A stretch of DNA of 64,000 nt from Streptomyces sp. AC1-42W (GTDB taxonomy: Bacteria > Actinomycetota > Actinomycetes > Streptomycetales > Streptomycetaceae): positions 3,864,001 through 3,928,000 of the forward strand of contig NZ_QKWY01000001.1 in NCBI RefSeq assembly GCF_003248355.1, given 5' to 3'. Below the pieces are notes generated by a model. It saw nothing but the letters and a program-made list of their open reading frames with translations. It made no database searches and was not told where the DNA came from. Shown piece after piece: positions 7,619 through 15,594 of this stretch; the stretch's first letter is position 1, and each line of letters starts with the position of its first letter. A program made the position numbers and the translations under genes.

Positions 7619-8350
7619 ATGACCAGCTTCCTGACGCACCGGGCGCGCGTGCACGACGCACACCTCCCGCCGTACCGGCGGCACAGCGCGTTGCGTACCT
7701 GCCTCACCCTTTTCGCCCCGTACGGCCTCCGGGCGACGTACCACCACCTCACGCTGAACGCCGCGATCCCCCGAAGGCTGGACGCGGACCCGGACGCGCT
7801 GGTGCGGGCGGTGGAGGAACTGCACGAGGCGCGGGCGCTGTGGCTCGTACGAGCAGAGGAGTACGCCGCGCAACGCCGCGAGGAGAAGCGCGCGGGGCGG
7901 CGGGCCGTGACGAACCCGCGACCGTGGTGGCTGCGGAACCGGTGGGAGGGCCCGCACCGCGCCTGGTACGAAGACCCGTTTCGCCATCCGTCGCTGGCCC
8001 TGCCCGAGTACGTCCGGCGACAGAACGCGCTTCTGGACGGCGCAGACCTCCCCGGCTGCCCCGCCTGCGGGGACGGGAGACCGCCGGTGTCGCACGCGAC
8101 CGGGCACGGGTGGGCGGAGCTGTGCCGTGGCTGCGCGTGGCTGGCCACACCATGTGCGTGCGGGCAGCGACACCGGGCCGCCCCGGACGCGCCGTTCGGT
8201 TGGCCGGGCATCTGGCGGCGGGCGCACATGAGCGACGACGGCACACCGAACCCGCACTGGCCCCGCGAGCCAACCGGTGGGACGAAATCTCCGAGCGCGT
8301 CATCAAAGAGCGGACATGGTGAGCGACACCAGCCAGATGAACAGCCGTAA
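7619..8350 (+). CDS. Hypothetical protein with C-terminal cysteine cluster
   Basis: A 243-residue protein I do not recognise. The N-terminal two thirds are basic and rich in Arg, Trp and Tyr ('PRPWWLRNRWEGPHRAWYED'). Residues 145-185 contain CPAC, CRGC and CAC motifs plus His, which would fit a zinc ribbon. The tail is polar and overlaps the next gene by about 35 bases in another frame. Third-position G/C is high through most of its length, which supports coding. No signal peptide or membrane helix. It is probably co-transcribed with the NUDIX gene; the start is uncertain because the region before it is repetitive. Confidence 0.55.
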   Translation: MTSFLTHRARVHDAHLPPYRRHSALRTCLTLFAPYGLRATYHHLTLNAAIPRRLDADPDALVRAVEELHEARALWLVRAEEYAAQRREEKRAGRRAVTNPRPWWLRNRWEGPHRAWYEDPFRHPSLALPEYVRRQNALLDGADLPGCPACGDGRPPVSHATGHGWAELCRGCAWLATPCACGQRHRAAPDAPFGWPGIWRRAHMSDDGTPNPHWPREPTGGTKSPSASSKSGHGERHQPDEQP

Positions 8351-8807
8351 CACGGTCTGCGTGATCGTCCACGACAAGGACCGGGACCTGGTCGCCGCGG
8401 TGCTCTACGGCACCCGTGACTGGTCCCCGCGGCCGGTGTGGACCCTGCCCGGTGGCAAGGCCGATCCCGGCGAGCCCCTCGATGAAGCCGCTGCCCGCGA
8501 ACTCAAGGAGGAGACCGGCCTACTCGTCGACCCGGCCGACCTCTCACTCGTCCACGTCGTGCACGTCGAGCAGGGCGGGGACCGTGCCGGGCAGTTCGTG
8601 CTCTTCGCCTTCGCCACCGACACATGGACCGGTGAACTGACCAACGCCGAACCGGAGAAGCACCCGGCGGTCCAGTGGCTCGCGGCCGACAGCCTCCCCG
8701 AACCGGCGTTCCCGACCGCCTCACAAGCCCTCTCCGCGTACAGGGCAGGCGGCCCGGCCTTCTCCCGCCTCGGATGGTCGGCCACCACCCCGAAGCGAAC
8801 GGTCTGA
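8316..8807 (+). CDS. NUDIX hydrolase
   Basis: A 163-residue single-domain NUDIX protein. The Nudix box is canonical: G-KADPG-E-PLDEAAA-RELKEETGL, near residue 55. The family hydrolyses nucleoside diphosphates linked to another moiety (X), with Mg2+ bound by the REUxEE glutamates. The short size and the 'VWTLPGGKADPGE' context resemble MutT/ADP-ribose-pyrophosphatase-like members; the substrate cannot be decided. An ATG at 8316 or a GTG at 8319 is possible; both overlap the upstream gene, which suggests coupling. Its stop directly abuts the stop of the convergent acetyltransferase. Confidence 0.88.
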   Translation: MVSDTSQMNSRNTVCVIVHDKDRDLVAAVLYGTRDWSPRPVWTLPGGKADPGEPLDEAAARELKEETGLLVDPADLSLVHVVHVEQGGDRAGQFVLFAFATDTWTGELTNAEPEKHPAVQWLAADSLPEPAFPTASQALSAYRAGGPAFSRLGWSATTPKRTV

Positions 8808-9317
8808 TCAGCCGACGGCAGGGCTGCGGCGCTCGACGAGGACGACGTCGCGCCAGACGCCCTGATGACGGCCGATCCGCTCCCGCGTGCCGATGACACG
8901 GAAGCCGGCCCGCCGGTGAACGACGAGGCTGGCGGTGCTCTCGGGGAAGATCCCCGACTGGATCGTCCAGATCCCAGCCCGTTCCGTGGACTCGATCAGC
9001 GCCTCCAGCAGGGCGGAGGCGATGCCCCGGCCGCGCGCGGCCGGGTGTACGTAGACGGAGTGCTCGACCACGCCCGCGTACGCACATCGGTCGGAGACAG
9101 GGCTCGCGGCCACCCAGCCCAGCACGGTCCCCGCCGGGTCGAGAGCGGCGAAGCGGTGCTCGGGCAACTTCGCCTCGTCGAAGGCTTCCCAGGTGGGCGC
9201 GGCCGTCTCGAAGGTGGCGTTCCCCTCGTTGATCCCCGCCCGGTAGACGGCCAGCACCTGCCCCGCGTGCTCCGGCACCAGCGGAACGATCACCGCGCCG
9301 GAAGATCCGCCGACCAC
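8808..9317 (-). CDS. arsN: GNAT acetyltransferase, PAT/ArsN-like
   Basis: A 169-residue GNAT protein with the acetyl-CoA-binding motif 'VHPAARGRGIASALLEALIE' near residue 92, and 'SDRCAYAGVVEHSVYV', as in phosphinothricin acetyltransferases and their arsenic relatives. ArsN proteins acetylate arsinothricin; PAT proteins acetylate phosphinothricin. Sequence alone does not separate them well. It lies 21 bp downstream of an arsR gene on the same strand, which favours ArsN. GGAAGGAAGAGGAGG upstream of the GTG start is a strong ribosome site. Confidence 0.75.
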   Translation of the reverse strand: MVGGSSGAVIVPLVPEHAGQVLAVYRAGINEGNATFETAAPTWEAFDEAKLPEHRFAALDPAGTVLGWVAASPVSDRCAYAGVVEHSVYVHPAARGRGIASALLEALIESTERAGIWTIQSGIFPESTASLVVHRRAGFRVIGTRERIGRHQGVWRDVVLVERRSPAVG

Positions 9318-9338
9318 GATGCCTCCTCTTCCTTCCGG

Positions 9339-9713
9339 TCAGGCCGAGCCCGGCAGGGCCAGCAACCGCCCCATCGCGGCCAGTACGGACGGCTCGACGC
9401 GGTAGTAGACCCAGGTGCCGCGCCGCTCGGAGGTGAGCAGCCCGGCCTCCTTCAGCTTCTTCAGATGGTGGGAGACGGTCGGCTGGGAGACGCCCACGTC
9501 GGAGATGTCGCAGACACATGCCTCGCCGCCCTCGTGCGAGGCGACGGCGGAGAACAGCCGCAGCCGGACCGGGTCGCCGAGCGCCTTGAACATCCGCGCC
9601 GCCCCCTCGGCCTCCTCGGCGTTCATCGGCCGCTCGGTGAGCGGAGGGCAGCACGGCACCACGCCCTGGCCATCGGCGGGTTCGAGCAGCGGCAGCACCT
9701 TCGCATTCGACAT
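9339..9713 (-). CDS. arsR: ArsR-family metalloregulator
   Basis: A 124-residue winged-helix repressor starting MSNAKVLPLL. The helix-turn-helix is 'VSQPTVSHHLKKLKEAGLL', followed by the wing 'ERRGTWVYYRVEP'. CVCDIS at the start of the recognition region is the classic ELCVC-type arsenite site, and a CC pair near residue 23 may add ligands. As(III) binding releases DNA and induces the operon. It is transcribed with the ArsN-like gene. An ATG (9713) is preferred to the longer start at 9731, which would leave no room between the divergent genes. Confidence 0.9.
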   Translation of the reverse strand: MSNAKVLPLLEPADGQGVVPCCPPLTERPMNAEEAEGAARMFKALGDPVRLRLFSAVASHEGGEACVCDISDVGVSQPTVSHHLKKLKEAGLLTSERRGTWVYYRVEPSVLAAMGRLLALPGSA

Positions 9714-9738
9714 ACCTCTATGTTGACACATGTCGAAT
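9705..9738. promoter_or_regulatory. Inverted repeat between divergent ars genes
   Basis: ATTCGACAT (9705-9713) and ATGTCGAAT (9730-9738) form a perfect 9-bp inverted repeat with a 16-bp spacer. Each arm contains the first three codons (Met-Ser-Asn) of the two divergent genes. It may act as an ArsR operator, or the symmetry may reflect a duplicated start region. Confidence 0.4.
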
Positions 9739-10881
9739 CAGATGAGGGGTGCCTGTTCCGCAGGTTGCGGGGGAGGGGGTGCCGGCCCCACCTGCCTGGC
9801 CGCCGCCGCACACCTGGTCGACCGGGGTATCGAGCCCCTGGTCCTGGAAGCCGGGCCCACCGCCGGTGCCGCCGTACGCGAGTGGTCACACGTGCGGCTG
9901 TTCTCCACCTGGGGCGAGGTCGTCGACCCCGTAGCCGAGAAGCTTCTCGCTCTCACCGGATGGACGAGGCCGGACCCGGCCACCTATCCCTCCGGCGGCG
10001 ACTGGGCCGACCTGTACCTGCGGCCGCTCGCCGCCGCCCTCGGGGACCGCGTACGCACCGGAGTGCGCGTCACCGGAGTCTCCCGGGCTGGCCGGGACCG
10101 GATCGTGGACGCCGACCGCGAGCAGCAGCCGTTCGTCGTGCACACCACCCACACCGATGGCCACGAGGAGCGCCTTCTCGCCCGCGCCGTCATCGACGCC
10201 TCCGGCACCTGGGACACCCCGTCACCGGCCGGCGGCAGCGGGCTGCCCGCCCTCGGCGAGAAGGCCGCCACGGACAGGATCACCTACCGCGTCCCCGACC
10301 TGAACGACCCCGCCGTCCGCACCCGATACGCGGGCAGGCGCACCGCCGTCATCGGCTCCGCGCCTCCGCCTTCACCGCCCTCGCCCACCTCGCCGCGCTC
10401 GCCGAGTCCGACGACGGTACGGGCACCAAGGGCGTGTGGATTCTGCGCCGGGGCATCTCCGGCGCCACCTTCGGCGGCGGCACGGCCGACCAACTCCCCG
10501 CGCGCGGAGCCCTGGGCCTGGCTGCCAAGGCCGCCGTCGACCAGGGGCACGCGGACGCGATCACCGGCTTCCGTACGCGGGCGATCGAGCGCGACAGCGA
10601 CGGCCGCCTGGTCCTGGTCGGCGAAGACGGCCGCCGCACGGAAGCGGTCGACGAGGTGATCGTCCTGACCGGCTTCCGCCCCGAGCTTCCTCGCCCTGAC
10701 CGGCTACGAACAGGTCCGCTCCGTCGCGGCCGCCCTCGCAGGCGACCTCGACGCCGCCGACCGCGTCGAACTCACCCTCCCCGAATCCGGGGTGTGCGGC
10801 GGCGCCGGCCTCTTCGACGCCCCCGAACCCGAGTGGAGCGGCGGCTGCTGTGCCCCGGCTCTACGGCCGGCGAGCCAGTAG
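9730..10881 (+). pseudogene. Ars-operon flavoprotein (ArsO-like FAD/NAD(P) oxidoreductase), degraded
   Basis: Segments of one flavin-dependent oxidoreductase are found in different frames. The first runs from 'AAAAHLVDRGIEPLVLEAG' to 'RTAVIGS'. After a one-base loss near 10360 it resumes as 'GASAFTALAHLAALAES', and continues to 'VDEVIVLTGFRPE'. An internal stretch of very roughly 90 residues is then missing, and the tail 'FLALTGYEQVRSVAAALAGD' with 'GVCGGAGLFDAPEPEWSGGC' ends at 10881. The N-terminal FAD motif is also damaged (GGGGAGPTC instead of a regular GxGxxG). Such proteins sit in actinobacterial ars operons, and here it diverges from arsR. With at least one large deletion it is a real pseudogene. 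Confidence 0.85.
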
Positions 10882-11490
10882 GTGGGTGTCGAGGAAGCCC
10901 CGCTCGGACGCCGGGTCGTAGAGCAACCGAGCGATCACGACGAGTCCGGCCCCGGTCAGCAACTCGGCAAACCGGTCGGGCGGCCAGCTGTAGGCGGGCG
11001 CCACCTTGTGGTCGAAGCGGACAGGCTCCGGCCCCTCGGCTCCGAAGAAGGACGCCATGAGCACGCCCCCTGACGCCAGCACACGCACCTGCTCGGCGAG
11101 CAGCGCCGGCAATTCCTCCGGTGGGGTGTGGATCATCGAGTAGTGGGCCAGCACGCCGCCGAGCGCGCCGTCCTCGACCGGCAGGGCCTCCATCCGCGCT
11201 TCGTCGAACCGCAGCTCCGGATGAGCTCCCCGGGCGTGGGCGACCATAGCCGGGGAGAGGTCAAGCCCGAAGGCGTCCAATCCCAAGTCGTGCAGCATGG
11301 CCGTCAAGTGGCCGGGGCCGCACCCCACGTCTGCTGCCCGTAGGTTCCCTGTGCCACGTACGAGTTCGGCGAAGGTGCCGATCATGTTCCGTGCGAACGG
11401 CTGCGTCTCCAACCGATTGGCGAACATCGACGCGTACAGTTCGACGACTCCGTCGTAGCCCGCCCTGGTCTCATCCTGGTGTTTCGACAC
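10861..11490 (-). CDS. Class I SAM-dependent methyltransferase (operon gene 11)
   Basis: A 209-residue methyltransferase with motif I 'RAADVGCGPGHLT' near residue 48, 'AFGLDLSPAMVAHAR' (motif II) and 'VLASGGVLMASFF' (motif III region). The GTG start at 11490 lies 10 bp after the stop of the two-NUDIX gene, so it is the last gene of the long minus-strand operon. It resembles Methyltransf_11/25 enzymes that methylate small molecules. The stop overlaps the end of the ars pseudogene on the other strand. Substrate unknown. Confidence 0.85.
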   Translation of the reverse strand: MSKHQDETRAGYDGVVELYASMFANRLETQPFARNMIGTFAELVRGTGNLRAADVGCGPGHLTAMLHDLGLDAFGLDLSPAMVAHARGAHPELRFDEARMEALPVEDGALGGVLAHYSMIHTPPEELPALLAEQVRVLASGGVLMASFFGAEGPEPVRFDHKVAPAYSWPPDRFAELLTGAGLVVIARLLYDPASERGFLDTHLLARRP

Positions 11491-11500
11491 GGGAAGGAAG

Positions 11501-12613
11501 CTAACACCCGTGCAGGCCAAAGCGGTCGGTGGCGTCGGGCAGTTCGGTGAGGGGCTGCCGCGCGGCGCGGGGGATGCCGAGCTGTGCGCGGGCCCGGTGG
11601 ACCGCGGCGAGCTGATCGGCGGCCGGAAGCTCCCAGTCGAACAGCTCCAAAGCCTGTTCGGGCGTGGCGAGGAGCCGGATGTGGGTGCGGCCGGTGGCCG
11701 GGTCGACGGGTGGCGGGCCCAGACGGGTGAGGGGCGCGGCGTAGCGGAGGCGGGCGTACGGCTTGTCGGGGTCGCGGAGGTGGCCGAGAAGCAGTGGTTC
11801 GCCGAATTCGGCCGCGGCTTCCTCGTGTGCCTCCCGGCGCAATGTGGCCAGCGGGTCGCCACGGTCGGGGAGTTCAGGGGAGCCGCCCGGCAGGAGCGCC
11901 GCACCGGTGTCCGGTTCGAGGAGCACTAGGACGCGACCATCGGAACCGAAGAGCCAGCCCCATACCTGGACCACCGAGAGCTGATCCGGGGCGGGCCCGG
12001 TGTGGAAAGGCAGGTGATGCCGGGCACGGGCGGCGCGAAGGGCACCGGCCCGGTCCAGGACGCTCGGGGCGATGGGGAGGCCGTTCTCCAGCAGGGCCGG
12101 GCCGGCGGAGTTGATGCGAGCACGCAGGGCGGACAGGGCGCGTCGGGCGTCACCGGGGGACATCAGGTCCGGCAGCCGGGCGGGTTCGACGAACTCGACG
12201 GAGTCGATCTCATGGTCGGGCAGCCGGATCGCGGCGATCCGCTCGTCGTCCCACGTGCCGCCGTCGTAGACGTGCAGGATCTCGCCGGGGAAGCGCATGT
12301 CGGCCGGCGCGTTGAGGCTGCCGGCGCTGACCCAGTCGACGGCGAGCCCTCGATCGACGGGCATGGTGACACCGAGTTCCTCGCGCAGTTCCCGCGCGGC
12401 GCCCTGGGCGGGGGCCTCGTTCGCGTCGACGGCGCCGCCGGGCAGGAGGCAGGTCGCCCGGTAGTCGACGTGCTGGACGAGGACCCGGCCGTATGCGTCG
12501 GTGATCAGTACGGACGTTCCGGCCCACAAGGCGGCCGAGGCACGTAGGACCCCGTACTCCTCGTCGGTCATCTTCGTGCTGGGCTGCGCGTCAGGGGAGG
12601 GCATGGTGGTCAT
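11501..12613 (-). CDS. Protein with two NUDIX domains (operon gene 10)
   Basis: A 370-residue protein. Domain 1 (about residues 25-170) has a perfect Nudix box, G-AVDAN-E-APAQGAA-RELREELGV. Domain 2 (about 195-350) has a changed box with an insertion ('GGSPELPDRGDPLATLRREA' followed by HEEAAAEFG), so it may be inactive or differently specific. The ATG at 12613 is chosen because GGAGACGAG precedes it; a GTG 42 bases further upstream is possible. The catalytic domain should cleave a nucleoside-diphosphate-linked compound; the second may bind substrate or dimerise. Co-transcribed with methyltransferases and kinases. Confidence 0.85.
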   Translation of the reverse strand: MTTMPSPDAQPSTKMTDEEYGVLRASAALWAGTSVLITDAYGRVLVQHVDYRATCLLPGGAVDANEAPAQGAARELREELGVTMPVDRGLAVDWVSAGSLNAPADMRFPGEILHVYDGGTWDDERIAAIRLPDHEIDSVEFVEPARLPDLMSPGDARRALSALRARINSAGPALLENGLPIAPSVLDRAGALRAARARHHLPFHTGPAPDQLSVVQVWGWLFGSDGRVLVLLEPDTGAALLPGGSPELPDRGDPLATLRREAHEEAAAEFGEPLLLGHLRDPDKPYARLRYAAPLTRLGPPPVDPATGRTHIRLLATPEQALELFDWELPAADQLAAVHRARAQLGIPRAARQPLTELPDATDRFGLHGC

Positions 12614-12684
12614 CTCGTCTCCGATCGCCCGCGTGGTGCGGTTCTCGATGTCTGGCACCGGGTGCTTCTTTCTGGTTACGGGGG

Positions 12685-13329
12685 TCAAGGCCGCAGGGCG
12701 TAGCCGCGCAGGACGTCGAGATCGGCGGTCCGTACGCAGGACCAGCCAGCCGTCAGCAGTTCGGTGTCCAAGGGGGAGATCCCGAGGTGCTGGAGGGCAG
12801 GGTCGGTGGTCGTGCGGCGGCCGGCGATCTCGGTGACGACCCAGAGCACTCCGCCGGGCGCGAGGATGCGCCGGATCTGGTCGAGGAAGGCCGGCTTGTC
12901 GTCGACCCATCGGTAGACCAGACGGCAGGTGATGAGCGCGAAGGCGGGGTGCGCAAGGGCGGTGAGGCCGGCGGTGGTGACGTCCAGGCACTGCCAGGCC
13001 GGCCCGTCGCCCGGCCCGGGCTCGGGCTCGGACCCGGGCTCGGGGGAGATGTCGTGGGCGGCGGCGAGTTCGACCGCGCTGGGGGAGCAGTCGACGCCGG
13101 TCGTGCGGTAGCCGAGCTCGTGGTGGAGGTGGCGGGCCAGGGCGCCGTCGCCGCTGCCGATGTCGAGGGCAAGGCGGCCGTTGCCGGGGGCGAGGTGCTC
13201 GGCCATCAGCCGCTTCTCGGCCGTGCACACCGACCGGTAGCGGCGGCCGCCTGCCCAGAGCGGCTCCCAGTACGCGGCGGGCAGGGAACGGCCGTCGTCC
13301 CGCCCTGGTGCTGCTGCCTTGATCATCAT
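12685..13329 (-). CDS. Class I SAM-dependent methyltransferase (operon gene 9)
   Basis: A 214-residue enzyme with motif I 'LALDIGSGDGALARHL', motif II 'GVDCSPSAVELAAAH' and 'ILAPGGVLWVVTEIAG'. A proline/glutamate linker (SPEPGSEPEPGPGDGP) near residue 95 splits the fold in an unusual place. The ATG at 13329 follows a consensus AAGGAGG. It lies 70 bp downstream of the NUDIX-APH fusion gene. The substrate cannot be read. 'PAAYWEPLWAGGRRYRSV' at the N-terminus resembles small-molecule methyltransferases found next to kinases and NUDIX enzymes. Confidence 0.83.
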   Translation of the reverse strand: MMIKAAAPGRDDGRSLPAAYWEPLWAGGRRYRSVCTAEKRLMAEHLAPGNGRLALDIGSGDGALARHLHHELGYRTTGVDCSPSAVELAAAHDISPEPGSEPEPGPGDGPAWQCLDVTTAGLTALAHPAFALITCRLVYRWVDDKPAFLDQIRRILAPGGVLWVVTEIAGRRTTTDPALQHLGISPLDTELLTAGWSCVRTADLDVLRGYALRP

Positions 13330-13399
13330 GCTGCCTCCTTGGCGTGTGGGAGTGGATCGGGCGGTTCGGTACCGCAATGCCGAGTGCCGACGTAGGCCG

Positions 13400-14785
13400 C
13401 TATCCCGCGACGGCGCGGCAGCGCACCAGGGTGCGGTGCCCGCGTTCGACCAGTTCCGGATCGCCGGTCCTGTTCCCGAAGTCGATGCCGGACACCGCGT
13501 CCAGGACCGCCTCTACCCGCAGGCGCGCCTCTTCCGCCTCCGTGAGCCGCCGCCCGTACCCGTCGAAGAACGCCTCGTCGAGGTCTGCCCGGCCGTCGAA
13601 GCAGTCGAGGAGCCGGACCAGATCCCGTACGGCGGACTGGGGTTCGCTGCGCTCGAAGTCGATGATCCGAAGGGTGCCGTCACCGGCCCGGAGCAGGTTG
13701 CGGAGCTGCAGATCGCCGTGGGTCACCACCGCTTCGACCGCCGGCAGCCGTACGGCACCGTGTACGACCGACCGTACGAACTCCTCGTCCCCCGGCCGCA
13801 GATGCGCCCGCGCCCCTTCCAGGTGCCGTTCCAGTTTCGCGTACGGGACGACCGGCGCCGTCCCGGGTGCCGCCGCCGGCAGGGGGCTCGCGTGAACGCG
13901 GGCCGTGAGCTCCCCGATCGCCCGGAACACCCGCCGCTCCTCGTCCGGCGGCAGCACCATCCCGTGCAGCGGGCGGCCCTCGACGGCGGTCAGGACGATC
14001 GCCCGTAGCGCCGCGTCGGCCGCCACCAGCCGGGGACCGGCGCCCCCGAGCCCCGGCACCCAGTCGCGCAGGGCCCCGACCTCCCGGCCGTGGAAACGGT
14101 CGTTCTGGTGGATCTTGACGAACCACACCCCGCCCGACGCGTTCTGCGCGCGCCACACCTGGCTGGCGGTCCGGGCCCAGGACACGTCCGTCCAGGCGGT
14201 GATCCGGCCGACCGCCCGCTCGGTGAACTCCCGTACCTCCAGACCGGGACGCGGCTCACCGCCGTCCGGGGCGGGCACGAGGTGGAGCCGGTCGACGGCC
14301 GCGTCGTGCCCGATCGGATCGCCCGGCTCCTGGAAGTGGAGTGCTATGGGGACACCGGCCCGGTACGCGTTCAGCCCCGCGCGGCAGTAGGCGATCATGG
14401 GCTCCGGCAGGGCGTCGAACGCGAACCAGTCCATGGCGTCGCACACCTCGGGCTCCCTGACGTCCGGCGTCCCGGACCAGCGGCGGACCTCGAAGAAGAA
14501 CCCGACCCGCGCGTTACCGCCCGGCGCCCGCTGATGGACGGTGACCGCGGCACGTACGTCGCCCGGTTCCACCACCAGGCCCGTCTCCTCGTACGTCTCG
14601 CGCACGAGCGCGGTGACGACGTCCTCGAAGGGCCCGTCGACATGCCCGGAGGGGAAGTGCCAGTGCCCCGCCGCATAGACGGTGCCGGCCCGCCGCGACA
14701 GCAGTACCTTCGGCCCCTTCTCCCCCTCGCGGACGGCGATCAGGTGTACGTCCACCGGCACCGTGTGCCGCTGGCCGCCGCTCAC
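13400..14785 (-). CDS. NUDIX hydrolase fused to an APH-type phosphotransferase (operon gene 8)
   Basis: A 461-residue fusion. Residues 1-150 form a NUDIX domain with the box G-HVDGPF-E-DVVTALV-RETYEETGL, one residue longer than usual in the first spacer. Residues 180-450 form an aminoglycoside phosphotransferase/choline-kinase-like fold with the catalytic loop VVTHGDLQLRNLL and the metal site RIIDFE. The GTG start overlaps the upstream stop (GTGA). Fusing a pyrophosphatase with a kinase suggests both act on one intermediate, for example removing a nucleotide activator and phosphorylating the product. This is inference. One of two APH domains in the operon. Confidence 0.85.
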   Translation of the reverse strand: MSGGQRHTVPVDVHLIAVREGEKGPKVLLSRRAGTVYAAGHWHFPSGHVDGPFEDVVTALVRETYEETGLVVEPGDVRAAVTVHQRAPGGNARVGFFFEVRRWSGTPDVREPEVCDAMDWFAFDALPEPMIAYCRAGLNAYRAGVPIALHFQEPGDPIGHDAAVDRLHLVPAPDGGEPRPGLEVREFTERAVGRITAWTDVSWARTASQVWRAQNASGGVWFVKIHQNDRFHGREVGALRDWVPGLGGAGPRLVAADAALRAIVLTAVEGRPLHGMVLPPDEERRVFRAIGELTARVHASPLPAAAPGTAPVVPYAKLERHLEGARAHLRPGDEEFVRSVVHGAVRLPAVEAVVTHGDLQLRNLLRAGDGTLRIIDFERSEPQSAVRDLVRLLDCFDGRADLDEAFFDGYGRRLTEAEEARLRVEAVLDAVSGIDFGNRTGDPELVERGHRTLVRCRAVAG

Positions 14786-15594
14786 CGGGCACCTCCCGGC
14801 CGGCGGGCGAGCAGGACGTCGAACACCGTGTCCTCGGCGAGCCTGTCGTCCTGCGCCGCGTGCCGCTCCAGCAGGGCCAGGGCCTCGGCCTCGAACCGGG
14901 GATGCCGGTCGCCGAAGAGGCCGGGGCGGGCGAAGCTGGTGCTGCGCAGGTAGCCGACCACCTTGTCCGGGGTCCACACGCGGCGCAGCGGGAAGTGGTG
15001 CTCCTCGATGTCGCTGAACGGGGAGTCGGCCAGGTCGTCTTCGTACCGGCGGCCCGGCTCCACGTAGGCCCCGGTGGTTCCGGCGCGGCGCTCGGCGCCG
15101 AGATGGGACTGGATCAGCTCTCGCAGCGCGGCGGTCCACGGCGCCGGGTGGGTCCAGAGGCTGCCGTCGCCCATGATCGCCAGGGTTGCGCCGGGGGAGG
15201 TGACGCGGTCGGCCATGGCCAGGACGGCTGGGCGGTCCATCCAGTGGAAGGCTCGCGCGCAGGTGACCAGATCGGCCCGGTAGCCCGCCCCGGGTGCGGT
15301 GAACTCCTCGGCCCGTACGGGATGGAAGGCGGCGGTCCGGCCCGCGAGAAGAGGGCGGAGCGCGAGATCGGCGCGGCGGAGCATGTCCCGGTCGGCGTCC
15401 ACCAGGTCCAGGCGGGCGAGCTGTGGCAGGACGGGCAGCAGGGCGGCCGGCACCTGGCCGGTCCCGGCACCCAGATCGAGCAGAGCCGGACGGCGGATGC
15501 CGCGCAGTCTGGCGGCGAGCAGGTGGACGACTGCGTCGGGGAGGCCGGGGCGGTGGCGCTCGTAGGCGTCCGCCGTGGCGTGGAAGAGGCTCAC
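14782..15594 (-). CDS. Class I SAM-dependent methyltransferase (operon gene 7)
   Basis: A 270-residue enzyme beginning VSLFHATADAYERHRPGLP, a typical start for the YcgJ/Methyltransf_11 group. Motif I is 'ALLDLGAGTGQVPAAL', motif II is 'DLVDADRDMLRRADL', and 'DLVTCARAFHWMDRPAVL' is the motif seen in UbiE/COQ5-like small-molecule methyltransferases. Both ends overlap neighbours (GTGA), so translation is coupled with the PIMT-like gene upstream and the NUDIX-APH gene downstream. The C-terminal 70 residues form an extra alpha-helical cap with many Arg residues. Substrate unknown. Confidence 0.85.
   Translation of the reverse strand: MSLFHATADAYERHRPGLPDAVVHLLAARLRGIRRPALLDLGAGTGQVPAALLPVLPQLARLDLVDADRDMLRRADLALRPLLAGRTAAFHPVRAEEFTAPGAGYRADLVTCARAFHWMDRPAVLAMADRVTSPGATLAIMGDGSLWTHPAPWTAALRELIQSHLGAERRAGTTGAYVEPGRRYEDDLADSPFSDIEEHHFPLRRVWTPDKVVGYLRSTSFARPGLFGDRHPRFEAEALALLERHAAQDDRLAEDTVFDVLLARRPGGAR

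Noticed and set aside
7550..7622. The 18-bp repeats as part of a coding sequence (RSVGLG repeats)
   Set aside because: The frame has no ribosome site and stops where the next gene begins; a non-coding tandem repeat is simpler.
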